From Phycisphaerales bacterium (lineage in GTDB: Bacteria > Planctomycetota > Phycisphaerae > Phycisphaerales > UBA1924): a stretch of DNA of 64,000 nt. The first letter of the stretch is position 1; each line of letters begins with the position of its first letter. The translations under genes and the position numbers were made by a program. Where the stretch lies: NCBI GenBank assembly GCA_020850415.1, contig JADZER010000054.1, positions 62,001 to 126,000 on the forward strand, in the 5' to 3' direction. The notes under the pieces are model-generated. The model was given only the letters and a program-made list of their open reading frames with translations. It was not told the DNA's origin and did no database searches. Positions 55,036 to 63,467 of this stretch are shown piece after piece.

Positions 55036-55611
55036 TTAGTCCTGCTTCTGCTGCTTGGCGCCGCCCCTGCGGAGCTTCTTGGTGAGGTTCTTGGGGGAGC
55101 GATCGTCGCTGTTGCGGTCGACCCCGCGGACCTTGTCGCGCCTGGTGCCGGTCTCGACGACCTTGCCGCCGGCGTCCTCGATGTGCCTGCGTGCCGAGTC
55201 TGTGACGCGGTTGGCGGAGACATCGAGCTTGACCCCGAGCTTCTGCGCGTCGCCGAGGTCGCCGAGGATCTTGAGATCGCGGCTGGCGTCGCGGAGCAGT
55301 CCGGCCTTCATGAGGGACTCGGCGTTGACGGCGCCGCCCTTGGCGAAATCGGGGTGGGCCACGATGTCGCCGAGGTTGACGATGAAGAACCTGGTCTTGT
55401 ACTGGGCGTTGGTGAAGCCGAACTTGGGCATGCGCCGGAAGTAGGGCATCTGGCCGCCCTCGAAGGCGGCGCGGCGCGAGTAGCCCTGGCGGCTGCCGGC
55501 GCCCTTGTGGCCACGGCCGGCCTGCTTGCCGCTGCCAGAGCCGTGTCCGCGCCCGACGCGCTTCCGGTTCTTGTACGCCCCGGCCTGGCTTGTGATGTCG
55601 TGGATCATCAT
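55036..55611 (-). CDS. rplO: 50S ribosomal protein L15
   Basis: 191 aa. KNRKRVGRGHGSGSGKQAGRG, then FEGGQMPYFRRMPKFGFTN are the L15 hallmarks. A basic C-terminal extension of about 45 residues goes past the usual end. It follows rpsE after 47 nt, leaving no room for rpmD. A second ATG at 55608 is possible. Confidence 0.97.
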   Translation of the reverse strand: MMIHDITSQAGAYKNRKRVGRGHGSGSGKQAGRGHKGAGSRQGYSRRAAFEGGQMPYFRRMPKFGFTNAQYKTRFFIVNLGDIVAHPDFAKGGAVNAESLMKAGLLRDASRDLKILGDLGDAQKLGVKLDVSANRVTDSARRHIEDAGGKVVETGTRRDKVRGVDRNSDDRSPKNLTKKLRRGGAKQQKQD

Positions 55612-55658
55612 CGCTACAAACTCCGGCAGCCATCGCTGCGTTCAGTCCTGGGAATCGA

Positions 55659-56378
55659 TCAGCCCTTGGGGGCCGGGGCGGGGGCGTCCGGCGCGGCGGG
55701 GGCCTCGCTCTGCGGCGCCTGCCCGCCGTAGCCGCCCCGTCCGCCGCCGCGGGGCCCGCCCCGCCCGCCGCGTCCGCCGCGGCGCTGCTCCTGTCCGACG
55801 GTGTTGACCGGTCCTCGCATCTTTTCGCCGCTGGAGGCCTTGGGCATGAACCGCTGTCCGCGGGCGATCTTGGACTCGATCTCGGTGGTGCCGAGCTGCT
55901 GATCGCGGATGCCCTCGACATGCTCCTTGGTGCGGAGGCGCTCGAGGCCGTCGAACACGGCGCGGATCATGTTCATCTTGTTGGTGGAGCCGTAGCACTT
56001 GGTGAGGCAGTCGGAGACGCCGGCGGCCTCGAGCACTGTGCGGACGGTGCCACCGGCGACGACGCCGGTGCCCGGCGAGGCGGGGATGAGCCTGACCTTG
56101 CTGGCGCCGAAGCGGCCCTCGACCTGGTGCGGGATGGTCGAGCCCACGCGTGGGATCTTGACCATGGCGCGCTTGGCGGCCTTCTCGGCCTTCTCGATCG
56201 CGGTGGGGACTTCCTTGGACTTGGCGTGGCCGAAGCCGACCTTGCCGTTCCGGTCTCCGGCGACGACGAGCGCGCCGAAGCTGAAGCGCCGGCCGCCCTT
56301 GACCGTTGAGGCGGTCCGGAAGATGCCGAGCGTCTCGGTCTCGAACTGCGATCCCTGTTCTTCCATCATCTTGGCCAT
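55659..56378 (-). CDS. rpsE: 30S ribosomal protein S5 with RGG-rich tail
   Basis: 239 aa. Core S5 features: TVKGGRRFSFGALVVAGDRN, KVGFGHAKSKEVPTAI, IPASPGTGVVAGGTVRTVLE, and GSTNKMNMIRAVFDGL. The last about 65 residues are an Arg-Gly-rich tract (GGRGGRGGPRGGGRGGYGG) and an Ala/Pro end, not part of normal S5 (about 165 aa). Confidence 0.97.
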   Translation of the reverse strand: MAKMMEEQGSQFETETLGIFRTASTVKGGRRFSFGALVVAGDRNGKVGFGHAKSKEVPTAIEKAEKAAKRAMVKIPRVGSTIPHQVEGRFGASKVRLIPASPGTGVVAGGTVRTVLEAAGVSDCLTKCYGSTNKMNMIRAVFDGLERLRTKEHVEGIRDQQLGTTEIESKIARGQRFMPKASSGEKMRGPVNTVGQEQRRGGRGGRGGPRGGGRGGYGGQAPQSEAPAAPDAPAPAPKG

Positions 56379-56436
56379 GTGCTCAACCGCCTTGATTCCC
56401 CGGTCCCGTGCGGGCGGGGTCTGTTGTGTGCCTGCT

Positions 56437-56799
56437 CTAGAACTGCAGCCCGCCCTTGCGTGCCGCGTCGGCGAGCGCCTTGACGCGCCCGTGGTATCGG
56501 AACCCGGCCCGGTCGAAGGTGACGGCCGTGACGCCGGCGGCCTTTGCCTTCTCGGCGATCGCGACGCCGACGGCCTCCGCGGCCGCGACATTGCCGGTCT
56601 TGTCGGCCTTGAACCCCTTGTCCCGCGTCGAGGCCGAGGCGAGGGTTGTGCCGGCCAGGTCGTCGATGACCTGGACATACACATGGTTCAGCGACTTGTA
56701 GATCGACAGGCGCGGGCGCCCGGGCGTTCCCTGGACGCGTTTGCGGATGCCCGTACGGCGACGGGACCTGCGGAGCTGCTTTTGCTTCTGGATATCCAT
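56437..56799 (-). CDS. rplR: 50S ribosomal protein L18
   Basis: 120 aa. [20 protein letters not shown], then [14 protein letters not shown] and [30 protein letters not shown] are typical. It binds 5S rRNA with L5 and L25. Confidence 0.97.
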   Translation of the reverse strand: MDIQKQKQLRRSRRRTGIRKRVQGTPGRPRLSIYKSLNHVYVQVIDDLAGTTLASASTRDKGFKADKTGNVAAAEAVGVAIAEKAKAAGVTAVTFDRAGFRYHGRVKALADAARKGGLQF

Positions 56800-56818
56800 A
56801 GCGTTGTCCTCGCCCGGC

Positions 56819-57370
56819 TTAGGAGCCGAACTGCTTGCCCTGCTTGCGCTTGATGACCTCGTTGGCGTACTTGACGCCCTTGCCGTTGTAGGGCTCGGGC
56901 TTGCGCTTGGCGCGCATCGCCGCGGCGAAATGCCCGACGGCCTGCTTGTCGGCCCCGGAGATCTTGACGATCTGCTTCTCGACGCTGATGGTAAGGCCCT
57001 TGGGGATGTCCATCATGACGGGGGCGGCGTAGCCGAGCTGCAGCTTGAGCTGCTGGCCCTGGATCTGGGCGCCCCAGCCGACGCCGACGACCTCCATGGT
57101 CTTCTCGTACCCCTGCGTCACGCCGACCATCATGTTCTGGATCAGCGCGCGGGTCATGCCCCAGTAGGCGCGGCAGATTCGGTCCTCCATCGCCGCCTCG
57201 GGGATGGAGCAGCAGACCTCGTTGGTGTCGGCCTTGTGCTCGACGGTCACCTCGGGGCGCACGGGCATGGTCAGCGTGCCCTTGGGGCCCTCGACCTTGA
57301 CCGAGCCGTCGGCGATGCCGACCTTTACGCCCTTGGGGACGGGCACTGGTTTCTTTCCGATCCTTGACAT
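56819..57370 (-). CDS. rplF: 50S ribosomal protein L6
   Basis: 183 aa. [18 protein letters not shown] at the start, the two L6 repeats, and the end [22 protein letters not shown] are diagnostic. Sits 19 nt before rplR. Confidence 0.97.
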   Translation of the reverse strand: MSRIGKKPVPVPKGVKVGIADGSVKVEGPKGTLTMPVRPEVTVEHKADTNEVCCSIPEAAMEDRICRAYWGMTRALIQNMMVGVTQGYEKTMEVVGVGWGAQIQGQQLKLQLGYAAPVMMDIPKGLTISVEKQIVKISGADKQAVGHFAAAMRAKRKPEPYNGKGVKYANEVIKRKQGKQFGS

Positions 57371-57425
57371 GGCTGTCCTCGTCGTCCGGCCGGGGGTTGG
57401 TCCCGGCGGGGATTCCAGACCTCGA

Positions 57426-57824
57426 TCACTCCACCGTACAGATGAGCTCGCCGCCGATCCGCTCGTCGCGGCACTTGCGGTCGCTCAGCACGCCCTTGCT
57501 CGTCGAAACGACCGCGATGCCGAGCCCCTGGACGGGGCGGGGCAGGTCGTCGACCCTCATGTACCTGCGGCACCCCGGCTTGCTCTCCCGGGTGACGCGG
57601 CTGATCAGGGGCTCGCCGGTGGTGCTGTACTTGAGCGCCACGCGGATCTGGCCCTGCCGCCCGTCGTCCACGGTGTCGAAGCCGGTGATATACCCCTCGT
57701 GCTGCAGCACGCCGAGGATGCCCCGGTTGACCTTGCTGTTCATCACCATCACCGTCTTCGCGCGGTTGCGCACCGCGTTGCGAACCCGGGTCAGCATGTC
57801 TGCGATTGGATCACTCAGCGCCAT
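57426..57824 (-). CDS. rpsH: 30S ribosomal protein S8
   Basis: 132 aa. DPIADMLTRVRNAVRNRAKTV, GILGVLQHEGYI and GLGIAVVSTSKGVLSDRKCR fit S8 throughout; it binds helix 21 of 16S rRNA and often represses this operon. Confidence 0.97.
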   Translation of the reverse strand: MALSDPIADMLTRVRNAVRNRAKTVMVMNSKVNRGILGVLQHEGYITGFDTVDDGRQGQIRVALKYSTTGEPLISRVTRESKPGCRRYMRVDDLPRPVQGLGIAVVSTSKGVLSDRKCRDERIGGELICTVE

Positions 57825-57916
57825 CTCTTGTCACCGCCTGGTTGCCTGGTGTTGGGTCTGCCGTCGACTCTTTACGCCCCCTTGATCCGCGGCGTCCCGC
57901 CGCGCGATCGGGCCTG

Positions 57917-58102
57917 CTACCAGCTCGCCTTCCGCATGCCTGGGATCTTGCCCTCGAGCGCGAGCTTGCGGAGCATGATGCGGCTGATCCGGAACTTGCG
58001 GTACACCGCGCGCGGACGCCCGGTCAGCTCGCACCGACGGACAATCCTGCTCGAGAACTTCGGCTTCCGGTTGCTCTTGGCGATCTGGGCCTTGGTTGCC
58101 AT
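57917..58102 (-). CDS. rpsN: 30S ribosomal protein S14, short zinc-free form
   Basis: 61 aa. The [20 protein letters not shown] core and IPGMRKASW end identify S14. Short S14 proteins usually hold zinc by four cysteines; here only the first remains (CELT, ISRIM), so metal binding should be lost. Length is of the short type while the core reads like the C-minus type. Confidence 0.95.
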   Translation of the reverse strand: MATKAQIAKSNRKPKFSSRIVRRCELTGRPRAVYRKFRISRIMLRKLALEGKIPGMRKASW

Positions 58103-58149
58103 GCGTTACCTCGTGCTTCGGGCGCGCCCCGCCGGGGCGGCCGTCTCTC

Positions 58150-58779
58150 TCAGTTCTTCTGGTCCGGCTTGGTGAAGGGCATGCCGAGCGTCTCGAGCAC
58201 GAACTGGCTCAGCTCGGGGTTGGAGTTGGCGAACGAGATGTTGATGTTCATGCCGTGGGTGAATGTCGCCTCGGCCATGTTGATCTCGGGGAACACGCCC
58301 TGCTCGTTGAGGCCCATCGAGTAGTTGCCCTGCCGGTCGAAGGCCTTGCGGGAGACGCCCCGGAAGTCCTTGATCCGCGGCGTGGCCAGGTGCATGAGCC
58401 GGTCGAGGAAGTGCCACATGTGGTCCCGGCGGAGCGTGACCAGCGCGGCGGTCTCGTAGCCCTCGCGCACCTTGAAGTTCGAGACGGACTTCTTGGCCTT
58501 GAGCACGATCGGCTTCTGGCCCGAGATCGTGGTCAGGGTGCTGAGGACCGTCTCCTTGATGTTCGGCGGGATCTTGGTCCCGTCGAGGTGGCGGCCCATG
58601 TTCACATTGATCGTGACCTTCTCGATCGTGGGCTGGGCCATGCGGTTGGTGATGCCGAATTTCTCGGCGACCGCGGGCCGGACCTCTTCGTCGTACTTGC
58701 CACGCAGGCGCGACCGCCCGGCGGGTGGGGCGTCCACCGCGTCGTGCTTCTTGCCGCCCTTGCCTTTGTCCTTGGCCAT
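58150..58779 (-). CDS. rplE: 50S ribosomal protein L5
   Basis: 209 aa. KVTINVNMGRHLDGTKIPPN, KKSVSNFKVREGYETAALVTLR, and GVSRKAFDRQGNYSMGLNEQ, VFPEI are diagnostic. An extra basic N-terminus of about 25 residues (MAKDKGKGGKKHDAVDAPP) precedes the fold. Confidence 0.97.
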   Translation of the reverse strand: MAKDKGKGGKKHDAVDAPPAGRSRLRGKYDEEVRPAVAEKFGITNRMAQPTIEKVTINVNMGRHLDGTKIPPNIKETVLSTLTTISGQKPIVLKAKKSVSNFKVREGYETAALVTLRRDHMWHFLDRLMHLATPRIKDFRGVSRKAFDRQGNYSMGLNEQGVFPEINMAEATFTHGMNINISFANSNPELSQFVLETLGMPFTKPDQKN

Positions 58780-58847
58780 CTGTGCTTCCCGAACCTTTCA
58801 GCTGTTGTGCACGCCCGGTTTCCATCCGGGCGCCAGCGTATCGATCG

Positions 58848-59180
58848 TTACTTGCCGGGTCCCCGGACCACGCCCAATTCCTTGCCGCCCCTGACGGCGA
58901 CACGGACCTTGCTCCCGTCGGCCTTGGTCTCGAAGCGCACCCGGCTGGGCTTGCCGTCGACGACGGGGCTGACATTGGAGATGTGGATGGGGGTTTCCTT
59001 GGTGAAGACCCCGCCGCGGGGGTTCTGCTGGGTGGGCTTGAGGTGCTTGGTGCGGAGCGCGATGCCGCGGACCAAGACCCGGTCGGCCTTGGGGATCACG
59101 CGGAGCACCTCGCCGACCTTGCCCTTGTCGGAGCCCTGGGTCACGACGACCTGGTCGCCTTTGCGCACATGCTTGGGCAT
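58848..59180 (-). CDS. rplX: 50S ribosomal protein L24
   Basis: 110 aa KOW protein. HVRKGDQVVVTQGSDKGKVGEVLRV at the start and HISNVSPVVDGKPSRVRFE identify L24. Confidence 0.97.
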   Translation of the reverse strand: MPKHVRKGDQVVVTQGSDKGKVGEVLRVIPKADRVLVRGIALRTKHLKPTQQNPRGGVFTKETPIHISNVSPVVDGKPSRVRFETKADGSKVRVAVRGGKELGVVRGPGK

Positions 59181-59181
59181 A

Positions 59182-59568
59182 TCACACCACCTCCGAGGCG
59201 AGAGAGACGATCTTCATGTAGTTCTTCTCGCGGAGCTCGCGGGCGACCGGGCCGAAGATGCGGGTGCCCTTGGGGTTCCGGTCGTCGCCGATGAGGACGA
59301 CGGCGCTGTGGTCGAACTTGACATAGGACCCGTCCTTGCGCCGGTAGGCCTTGGCGGTGCGGACGACGACGGCCTTGGACTTGTCGCCCGGCTTGATGTC
59401 CGCGCCGGGGAGGGCCTTCTTCACGGAGACGAGCACCTGATCGCCGATCGTGGCGGTCTTGCGCTGGAAGCCGCCCTTCCGGGTGGACCCGCCGTACACG
59501 CGGATGACATAGGCGACCTTGGCGCCCGAGTTGTCCGCGACTTCGCATCTTGATTCTTGTTGAAGCAT
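59182..59568 (-). CDS. rplN: 50S ribosomal protein L14
   Basis: 128 aa. [20 protein letters not shown], the [20 protein letters not shown] strand set and [20 protein letters not shown] are standard. Ends 1 nt before rplX starts. Confidence 0.97.
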   Translation of the reverse strand: MLQQESRCEVADNSGAKVAYVIRVYGGSTRKGGFQRKTATIGDQVLVSVKKALPGADIKPGDKSKAVVVRTAKAYRRKDGSYVKFDHSAVVLIGDDRNPKGTRIFGPVARELREKNYMKIVSLASEVV

Positions 59569-59606
59569 CTCTGCACCAGCCCTTTGTGCAACGGAGCCGT
59601 GAACGC

Positions 59607-59888
59607 TCAGGCGCCCTCGCCCACACCGCGGGAGATCACCCGCACCAACCGCCAGTGCTTGGTCTTGCTGACCGGGGGGCACTCCTCGACCTCGACCGTG
59701 TCTCCGACGCGGGACTCGTTGGCCTCGTCGTGGACCTGGAGGGTCGAGCGTCGGCGGACATACTTGCCGTACTTGGGGTGCTTGGCCTTGAACGCCACCA
59801 CCACCTTGCGGGACTTGTCCCGCACATCCGACTCGACCACGCCCACGCGGCGGGGGCGGACAGAAGTGTTCTGGGTTGTCTCGGTCAT
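59607..59888 (-). CDS. rpsQ: 30S ribosomal protein S17
   Basis: 93 aa OB-fold. [37 protein letters not shown] and [21 protein letters not shown] are S17 hallmarks. Confidence 0.97.
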   Translation of the reverse strand: MTETTQNTSVRPRRVGVVESDVRDKSRKVVVAFKAKHPKYGKYVRRRSTLQVHDEANESRVGDTVEVEECPPVSKTKHWRLVRVISRGVGEGA

Positions 59889-59956
59889 GCTGCTTTCCTC
59901 TGCCGGCTCGCGGTCGCCCGCGTTGTGTCCTGGGAACCCTGGCCCGATACCGTCAC

Positions 59957-60157
59957 TCACGAGTTGGCCGACTGCCTGGCCCGACGCTCGGTCAGCAGCC
60001 GGGCGACATCCTTGCGGAGCTTGCGCATCTGCGAGGTGTCCTCGACCTTCTCGGTCACCGTCTGGCTCCGGAGCGTGAAGAGCTTCTCGCGGACCCGCTT
60101 GAGCTCGATCCCGATCTCTTCGTTGCGCATCTTCCGGACTTCTTCGCTGGTCGCCAT
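59957..60157 (-). CDS. rpmC: 50S ribosomal protein L29
   Basis: 66 aa, two helices. EEVRKMRNEEIGIELKRVRE, KLFTLRSQ and MRKLRKDVARLLTERRAR match L29, at the exit tunnel. Confidence 0.95.
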   Translation of the reverse strand: MATSEEVRKMRNEEIGIELKRVREKLFTLRSQTVTEKVEDTSQMRKLRKDVARLLTERRARQSANS

Positions 60158-60198
60158 CGCCCAAACCCTCGCTCGGGGCTCGACGCCCCGCTTGCCAC

Positions 60199-60624
60199 TC
60201 AGACCGAGATCCGCCGACCAACGAGCCGGCAACGCACCGGCATCTTCATCGCCACACGGGCCAGGGCCCGCTTGGCGGTATCTTCCGAGACGCCGGCCAC
60301 CTCGTAGAGCATGGTGCCCGCCCGGACACGCGCGGCCCAGTAGTCCACATCCGCCTTGCCCGAACCCATGCGGGTCTCGAGCGGCTTCTTGGAGATCGGC
60401 TTGTCCGGGAACACCCGGATGAACAGCTTGCCCTCCCGCTTGAGATAGTGCTGGCACGCGATACGCCCGGCCTCGATCACATTGCTCTTCAGCCAGCATC
60501 CCTCCATCGCCTGCAGCCCGTAATCGCCGAACGCGACATAGTTGCCCTTGGTCGCCTTGCGGTCGCGGACGCGACGGAACTCCTTGCGATACTTGACCCG
60601 CTTGGGAATCTTGTATGGAGGCAT
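60199..60624 (-). CDS. rplP: 50S ribosomal protein L16
   Basis: 141 aa. [54 protein letters not shown] and [15 protein letters not shown] fit L16. The usual second Arg of GRITARQIEAAR is replaced by SNVIEAGR. Confidence 0.96.
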   Translation of the reverse strand: MPPYKIPKRVKYRKEFRRVRDRKATKGNYVAFGDYGLQAMEGCWLKSNVIEAGRIACQHYLKREGKLFIRVFPDKPISKKPLETRMGSGKADVDYWAARVRAGTMLYEVAGVSEDTAKRALARVAMKMPVRCRLVGRRISV

Positions 60625-60717
60625 GTCTCGGACCTTCCTTCGAACTCACGCCCGGGTGCGGGCGGGTGCTTCCTTCGTGACGCTACCCTTGAAATACCGA
60701 CAGGACGACCGGCCGGG

Positions 60718-61428
60718 CTATCGACGGCCCCTGGCCCGGGGCCTCGCCCCGGCCGCCCGGCTCTCGGGCTCCTCCTCACGCTGGATCTCCTCGCCGTAGA
60801 GGCCCTTGTAGATCCAGGTCTTCACACCGATCACGCCGTAGGTCGTCACCGCCTCGGCGAACCCGTAGTCGATATTGGCCTGCAGCGTCGAGAGCGGGAG
60901 GGAGCCCAGCCGGACATCCAGGGTGCGGCTCATCTCGGCCCCGCCCAGGCGCCCGGAGATCTGGATCTTGACGCCCTTGGCGCCGGCCTGCATGACGCCC
61001 TCGGCCCGCATCTTCACGACGCGCCGGAACGCCGCCCGCTTGTTGAGCTGCTCGGAGACGCCCTCGGCGACCAGCTGGGCGTCCAGGTCGGGCTGCTTGA
61101 CCTCGATGATCGAGATCGCGACCTTGCGCCCGGTCATGTAGGTGAGCTCCTGGGTGATGCGCTCGACCTCGGCGCCCTTGGGCCCGATGACCAGACCCGG
61201 CCGCGCGGTCTTGACGATGATCTTGAGCTCCTCGCGGGTCCGCTCGATGTGGATGTCGCTGACGGCGGCGCTGGGGGGCGTGCGGTTCAGGCGGCGGTCC
61301 AGGTACTTGCGGATCCGCTCGTCCTCGACGAGCAGCTCGCCGTACAGCGCCTTGGGGGCGTACCAGCGGGAGCGGTGCGCCTCGGTGATCCCCAGCCTGA
61401 GGCCGAACGGGTGGGTTTTCTGTCCCAT
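60718..61428 (-). CDS. rpsC: 30S ribosomal protein S3
   Basis: 236 aa. MGQKTHPFGLRLGITEAHRS, the KH domain (VIGPKGAEVERITQEL) and GRLGGAEMSRT with the closing GVIGVKTWIYKGL are diagnostic. Basic C-terminal tail. Its start overlaps the rplV stop by one base. Confidence 0.98.
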   Translation of the reverse strand: MGQKTHPFGLRLGITEAHRSRWYAPKALYGELLVEDERIRKYLDRRLNRTPPSAAVSDIHIERTREELKIIVKTARPGLVIGPKGAEVERITQELTYMTGRKVAISIIEVKQPDLDAQLVAEGVSEQLNKRAAFRRVVKMRAEGVMQAGAKGVKIQISGRLGGAEMSRTLDVRLGSLPLSTLQANIDYGFAEAVTTYGVIGVKTWIYKGLYGEEIQREEEPESRAAGARPRARGRR

Positions 61429-61973
61429 TAGTCACGCTCCTGCACGCTGATGGTGATGTGGCTCTGCCGCTTGAGAATCTTGTGCGCCCGCCCGCGGTCC
61501 TTGGCGCGGAAGCGCTTGATCGGGGTCGCCGTGTCCACCGTCGCCTTGGAGACGAAGAGGACCCCCACATCGGCGTCGGCGAGCTCGGCGTCGGCGACGG
61601 CGGCGGTGAGTGCCTTCTTGACATTCACGGCCGCCCGCTGGGGCGAGAAGGTCAGGATGGAGATCGCCTCGTCGGCCGTCTTGCCGCGGATCATGTCCAC
61701 GATCAGCCGCGCCTTGCGGTCGCTGCCGCGGTGGAAGTTCACCTCGCTGGTGAAGGCCGCGATCTCGCGGACCTCGCAGCCGAGGGTCTGGGCCAGGGTC
61801 GCGATGTCGGCCGCCTTGCAGCGGGGGTGATCGCGCCCGGTCATCCAGTTCTTGACAGCGGAAACGGCGCGATCGCCGTCCAGGCCGGTGCGCTCGACGG
61901 AGGAGGCGAGCTCCTCGGGGCCGATGCCGGTCTGCTCGCTCAGACGCTTCAGTTTGTCGCCACGGATCCTCAC
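61428..61973 (-). CDS. rplV: 50S ribosomal protein L22 with N-terminal helix-turn-helix domain
   Basis: 181 aa. Residues 76-181 are L22 (SDRKARLIVDMIRGKTADEA, RAAVNVKKALTAAVADAEL, RGRAHKILKRQSHITI). Residues 1-74 are extra and read like a Cro/C1 helix-turn-helix: LKRLSEQTGIGPEELASSV, KNWMTGRDHP, ATLAQTLGCEVREIAAF. The GTG at 61973 has GAGGG 8 nt upstream and no ATG exists near the L22 boundary, so the extension is almost surely translated. Its role is unknown; binding RNA or regulating the operon are options. Confidence 0.94.
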   Translation of the reverse strand: MRIRGDKLKRLSEQTGIGPEELASSVERTGLDGDRAVSAVKNWMTGRDHPRCKAADIATLAQTLGCEVREIAAFTSEVNFHRGSDRKARLIVDMIRGKTADEAISILTFSPQRAAVNVKKALTAAVADAELADADVGVLFVSKATVDTATPIKRFRAKDRGRAHKILKRQSHITISVQERD

Positions 61974-62008
61974 AGCTCAGCCCTCGGTCGAGGGGACAAG
62001 CCGGGCCT

Positions 62009-62290
62009 TTAGCCCGCCTTGATCCCTTCCTTCTTGTTGGTGTGGCCCCGGAAGGTCCGCGTCGCGGCGAACTCGCCCAGCTTGTGGCCGACCATGTCCT
62101 CGGTGATGTACACATCCACGAACGCCCGGCCGTTGTGGACCTTGAAGGTGGTGCCGACGAACTCCGGCACGACCGTGCAGCGACGGGCCCAGGTCTTGAT
62201 CGGCTCGCGCTTGCCCATGGTCGCCTGCTTCTCCACCTTGCGGAAGAGCTTCTCGTCGACGAACGGGCCTTTCTTCAGACTCCGGCTCAT
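62009..62290 (-). CDS. rpsS: 30S ribosomal protein S19
   Basis: 93 aa. [40 protein letters not shown] and [20 protein letters not shown] are S19 signatures. Confidence 0.98.
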   Translation of the reverse strand: MSRSLKKGPFVDEKLFRKVEKQATMGKREPIKTWARRCTVVPEFVGTTFKVHNGRAFVDVYITEDMVGHKLGEFAATRTFRGHTNKKEGIKAG

Positions 62291-62311
62291 GGTGATCCCT
62301 CTGTGCCTTGC

Positions 62312-63169
62312 TTACTTCAACTGCCCGTAACGCTTGCTGTAACGGCGCCGGATGATCAGCTTGGTGCTGGCCTTCTTCCGGTCGCGGGTCGAGCCGCCCT
62401 TGGCCAGGGTGCCCGCCGGGCCGCAGGGCGCGCGCCCGCTCTTGCTCCGGCCCTCACCGCCGCCCAGCGGGTGGGCGTGGTGGCTCTTGGCCACGCCGCG
62501 GGTGATCGGCCGACGCCCGAGGTGACGCGACATGCCGGCCTTGCCCAGGCGCCGGTTCTGGTGGTCGGAGTTCCCGACGACGCCGATGGTCGCGAGGCAC
62601 TCCAGCGGCACGCGCCGGATCTCGCCGCTGGGCAGGACCAGGGTGGCGTACTTGCCCTCCTTGTTGGAGAGCTTGGCGGAGACGCCCGCGGAGCGGCACA
62701 GCTGGGCGCCGCGCCCGGGGAGCAGCTCGATGCAGTGCAGGTCCAGGCCCGTGGGGATGAACCGCAGGGCCATCATGTTGCCGGCCTCGGGCTCCACGGC
62801 GTGCTCGCGGGAGCACTCGATGGTCGCGCCGATCTTCAGGCCGCCCGGGGCGGGGATATACCGCTTGACGCCGTCGGCGTACTCGATCAGGGCGATGTGG
62901 CTTGAGCGGTTGGGATCGTACTCGATCGCCACGACCGTGCCGGCGACGCCGTCGCGGTCCTTGCGCTTGAAGTCGATCACCCGGTACATGCGCTTGGCGC
63001 CGCCGCCGCGTCCCCGGACGGTGATCTTGCCCTGGTTGTTCCGGCCGCCGTTCTTGGTGAGCGGGCGGACCAGAGACTTCTCGGGCCCTGTCCTGGTGAC
63101 CTCGGCGTGGGTGTTCACCGACGCGTTGCGTCGGCCGGCGCTGGTTGGTTTATAGACACGGATCGGCAT
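62312..63169 (-). CDS. rplB: 50S ribosomal protein L2
   Basis: 285 aa. RNNQGKITVRGRGGGAKRMY, RVPLECLATIGVVGNSDHQN and the peptidyl-transferase-near AKSHHAHPLGGGEGRS are present. The usual GVAMNPVDHPHGGGEG is altered to RGVAKSHHAHPLGGGEG, with the conserved His kept. Confidence 0.97.
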   Translation of the reverse strand: MPIRVYKPTSAGRRNASVNTHAEVTRTGPEKSLVRPLTKNGGRNNQGKITVRGRGGGAKRMYRVIDFKRKDRDGVAGTVVAIEYDPNRSSHIALIEYADGVKRYIPAPGGLKIGATIECSREHAVEPEAGNMMALRFIPTGLDLHCIELLPGRGAQLCRSAGVSAKLSNKEGKYATLVLPSGEIRRVPLECLATIGVVGNSDHQNRRLGKAGMSRHLGRRPITRGVAKSHHAHPLGGGEGRSKSGRAPCGPAGTLAKGGSTRDRKKASTKLIIRRRYSKRYGQLK

Positions 63170-63187
63170 CGGTCAGCCCTCGCCTGC

Positions 63188-63466
63188 TCAGAACAGTTCG
63201 ATCGTCTGGCCCTCGGCCAGCCGCACGGTCGCCTTCTTGGTCACTTTCTCGGTCACCCACCCGTAGCGGAGGCGACGCTCGCGCCCCTTGCGGACCTGGG
63301 TGGTCACCCCGACGACCTTCACGCCGTAGATCGATTCGACGGCGGACTTGATCTCGGTCTTGCTCGCGCGGCGGTCGACGAGGAAGCTGTAGCGGCCCTC
63401 CTCGTTCATCGCCGTGGTGCTCTTCTCGGTCAGGATCGGCTTCTTGATCACATAGGTCGCGTCCAT
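63188..63466 (-). CDS. rplW: 50S ribosomal protein L23
   Basis: 92 aa. VIKKPILTEKSTTAM, YSFLVDRRASKTEIKSAVES and YGVKVVGVTTQVRKGRERR are L23 features. Starts 1 nt after the rplD stop. Confidence 0.97.
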   Translation of the reverse strand: MDATYVIKKPILTEKSTTAMNEEGRYSFLVDRRASKTEIKSAVESIYGVKVVGVTTQVRKGRERRLRYGWVTEKVTKKATVRLAEGQTIELF

Positions 63467-63467
63467 G

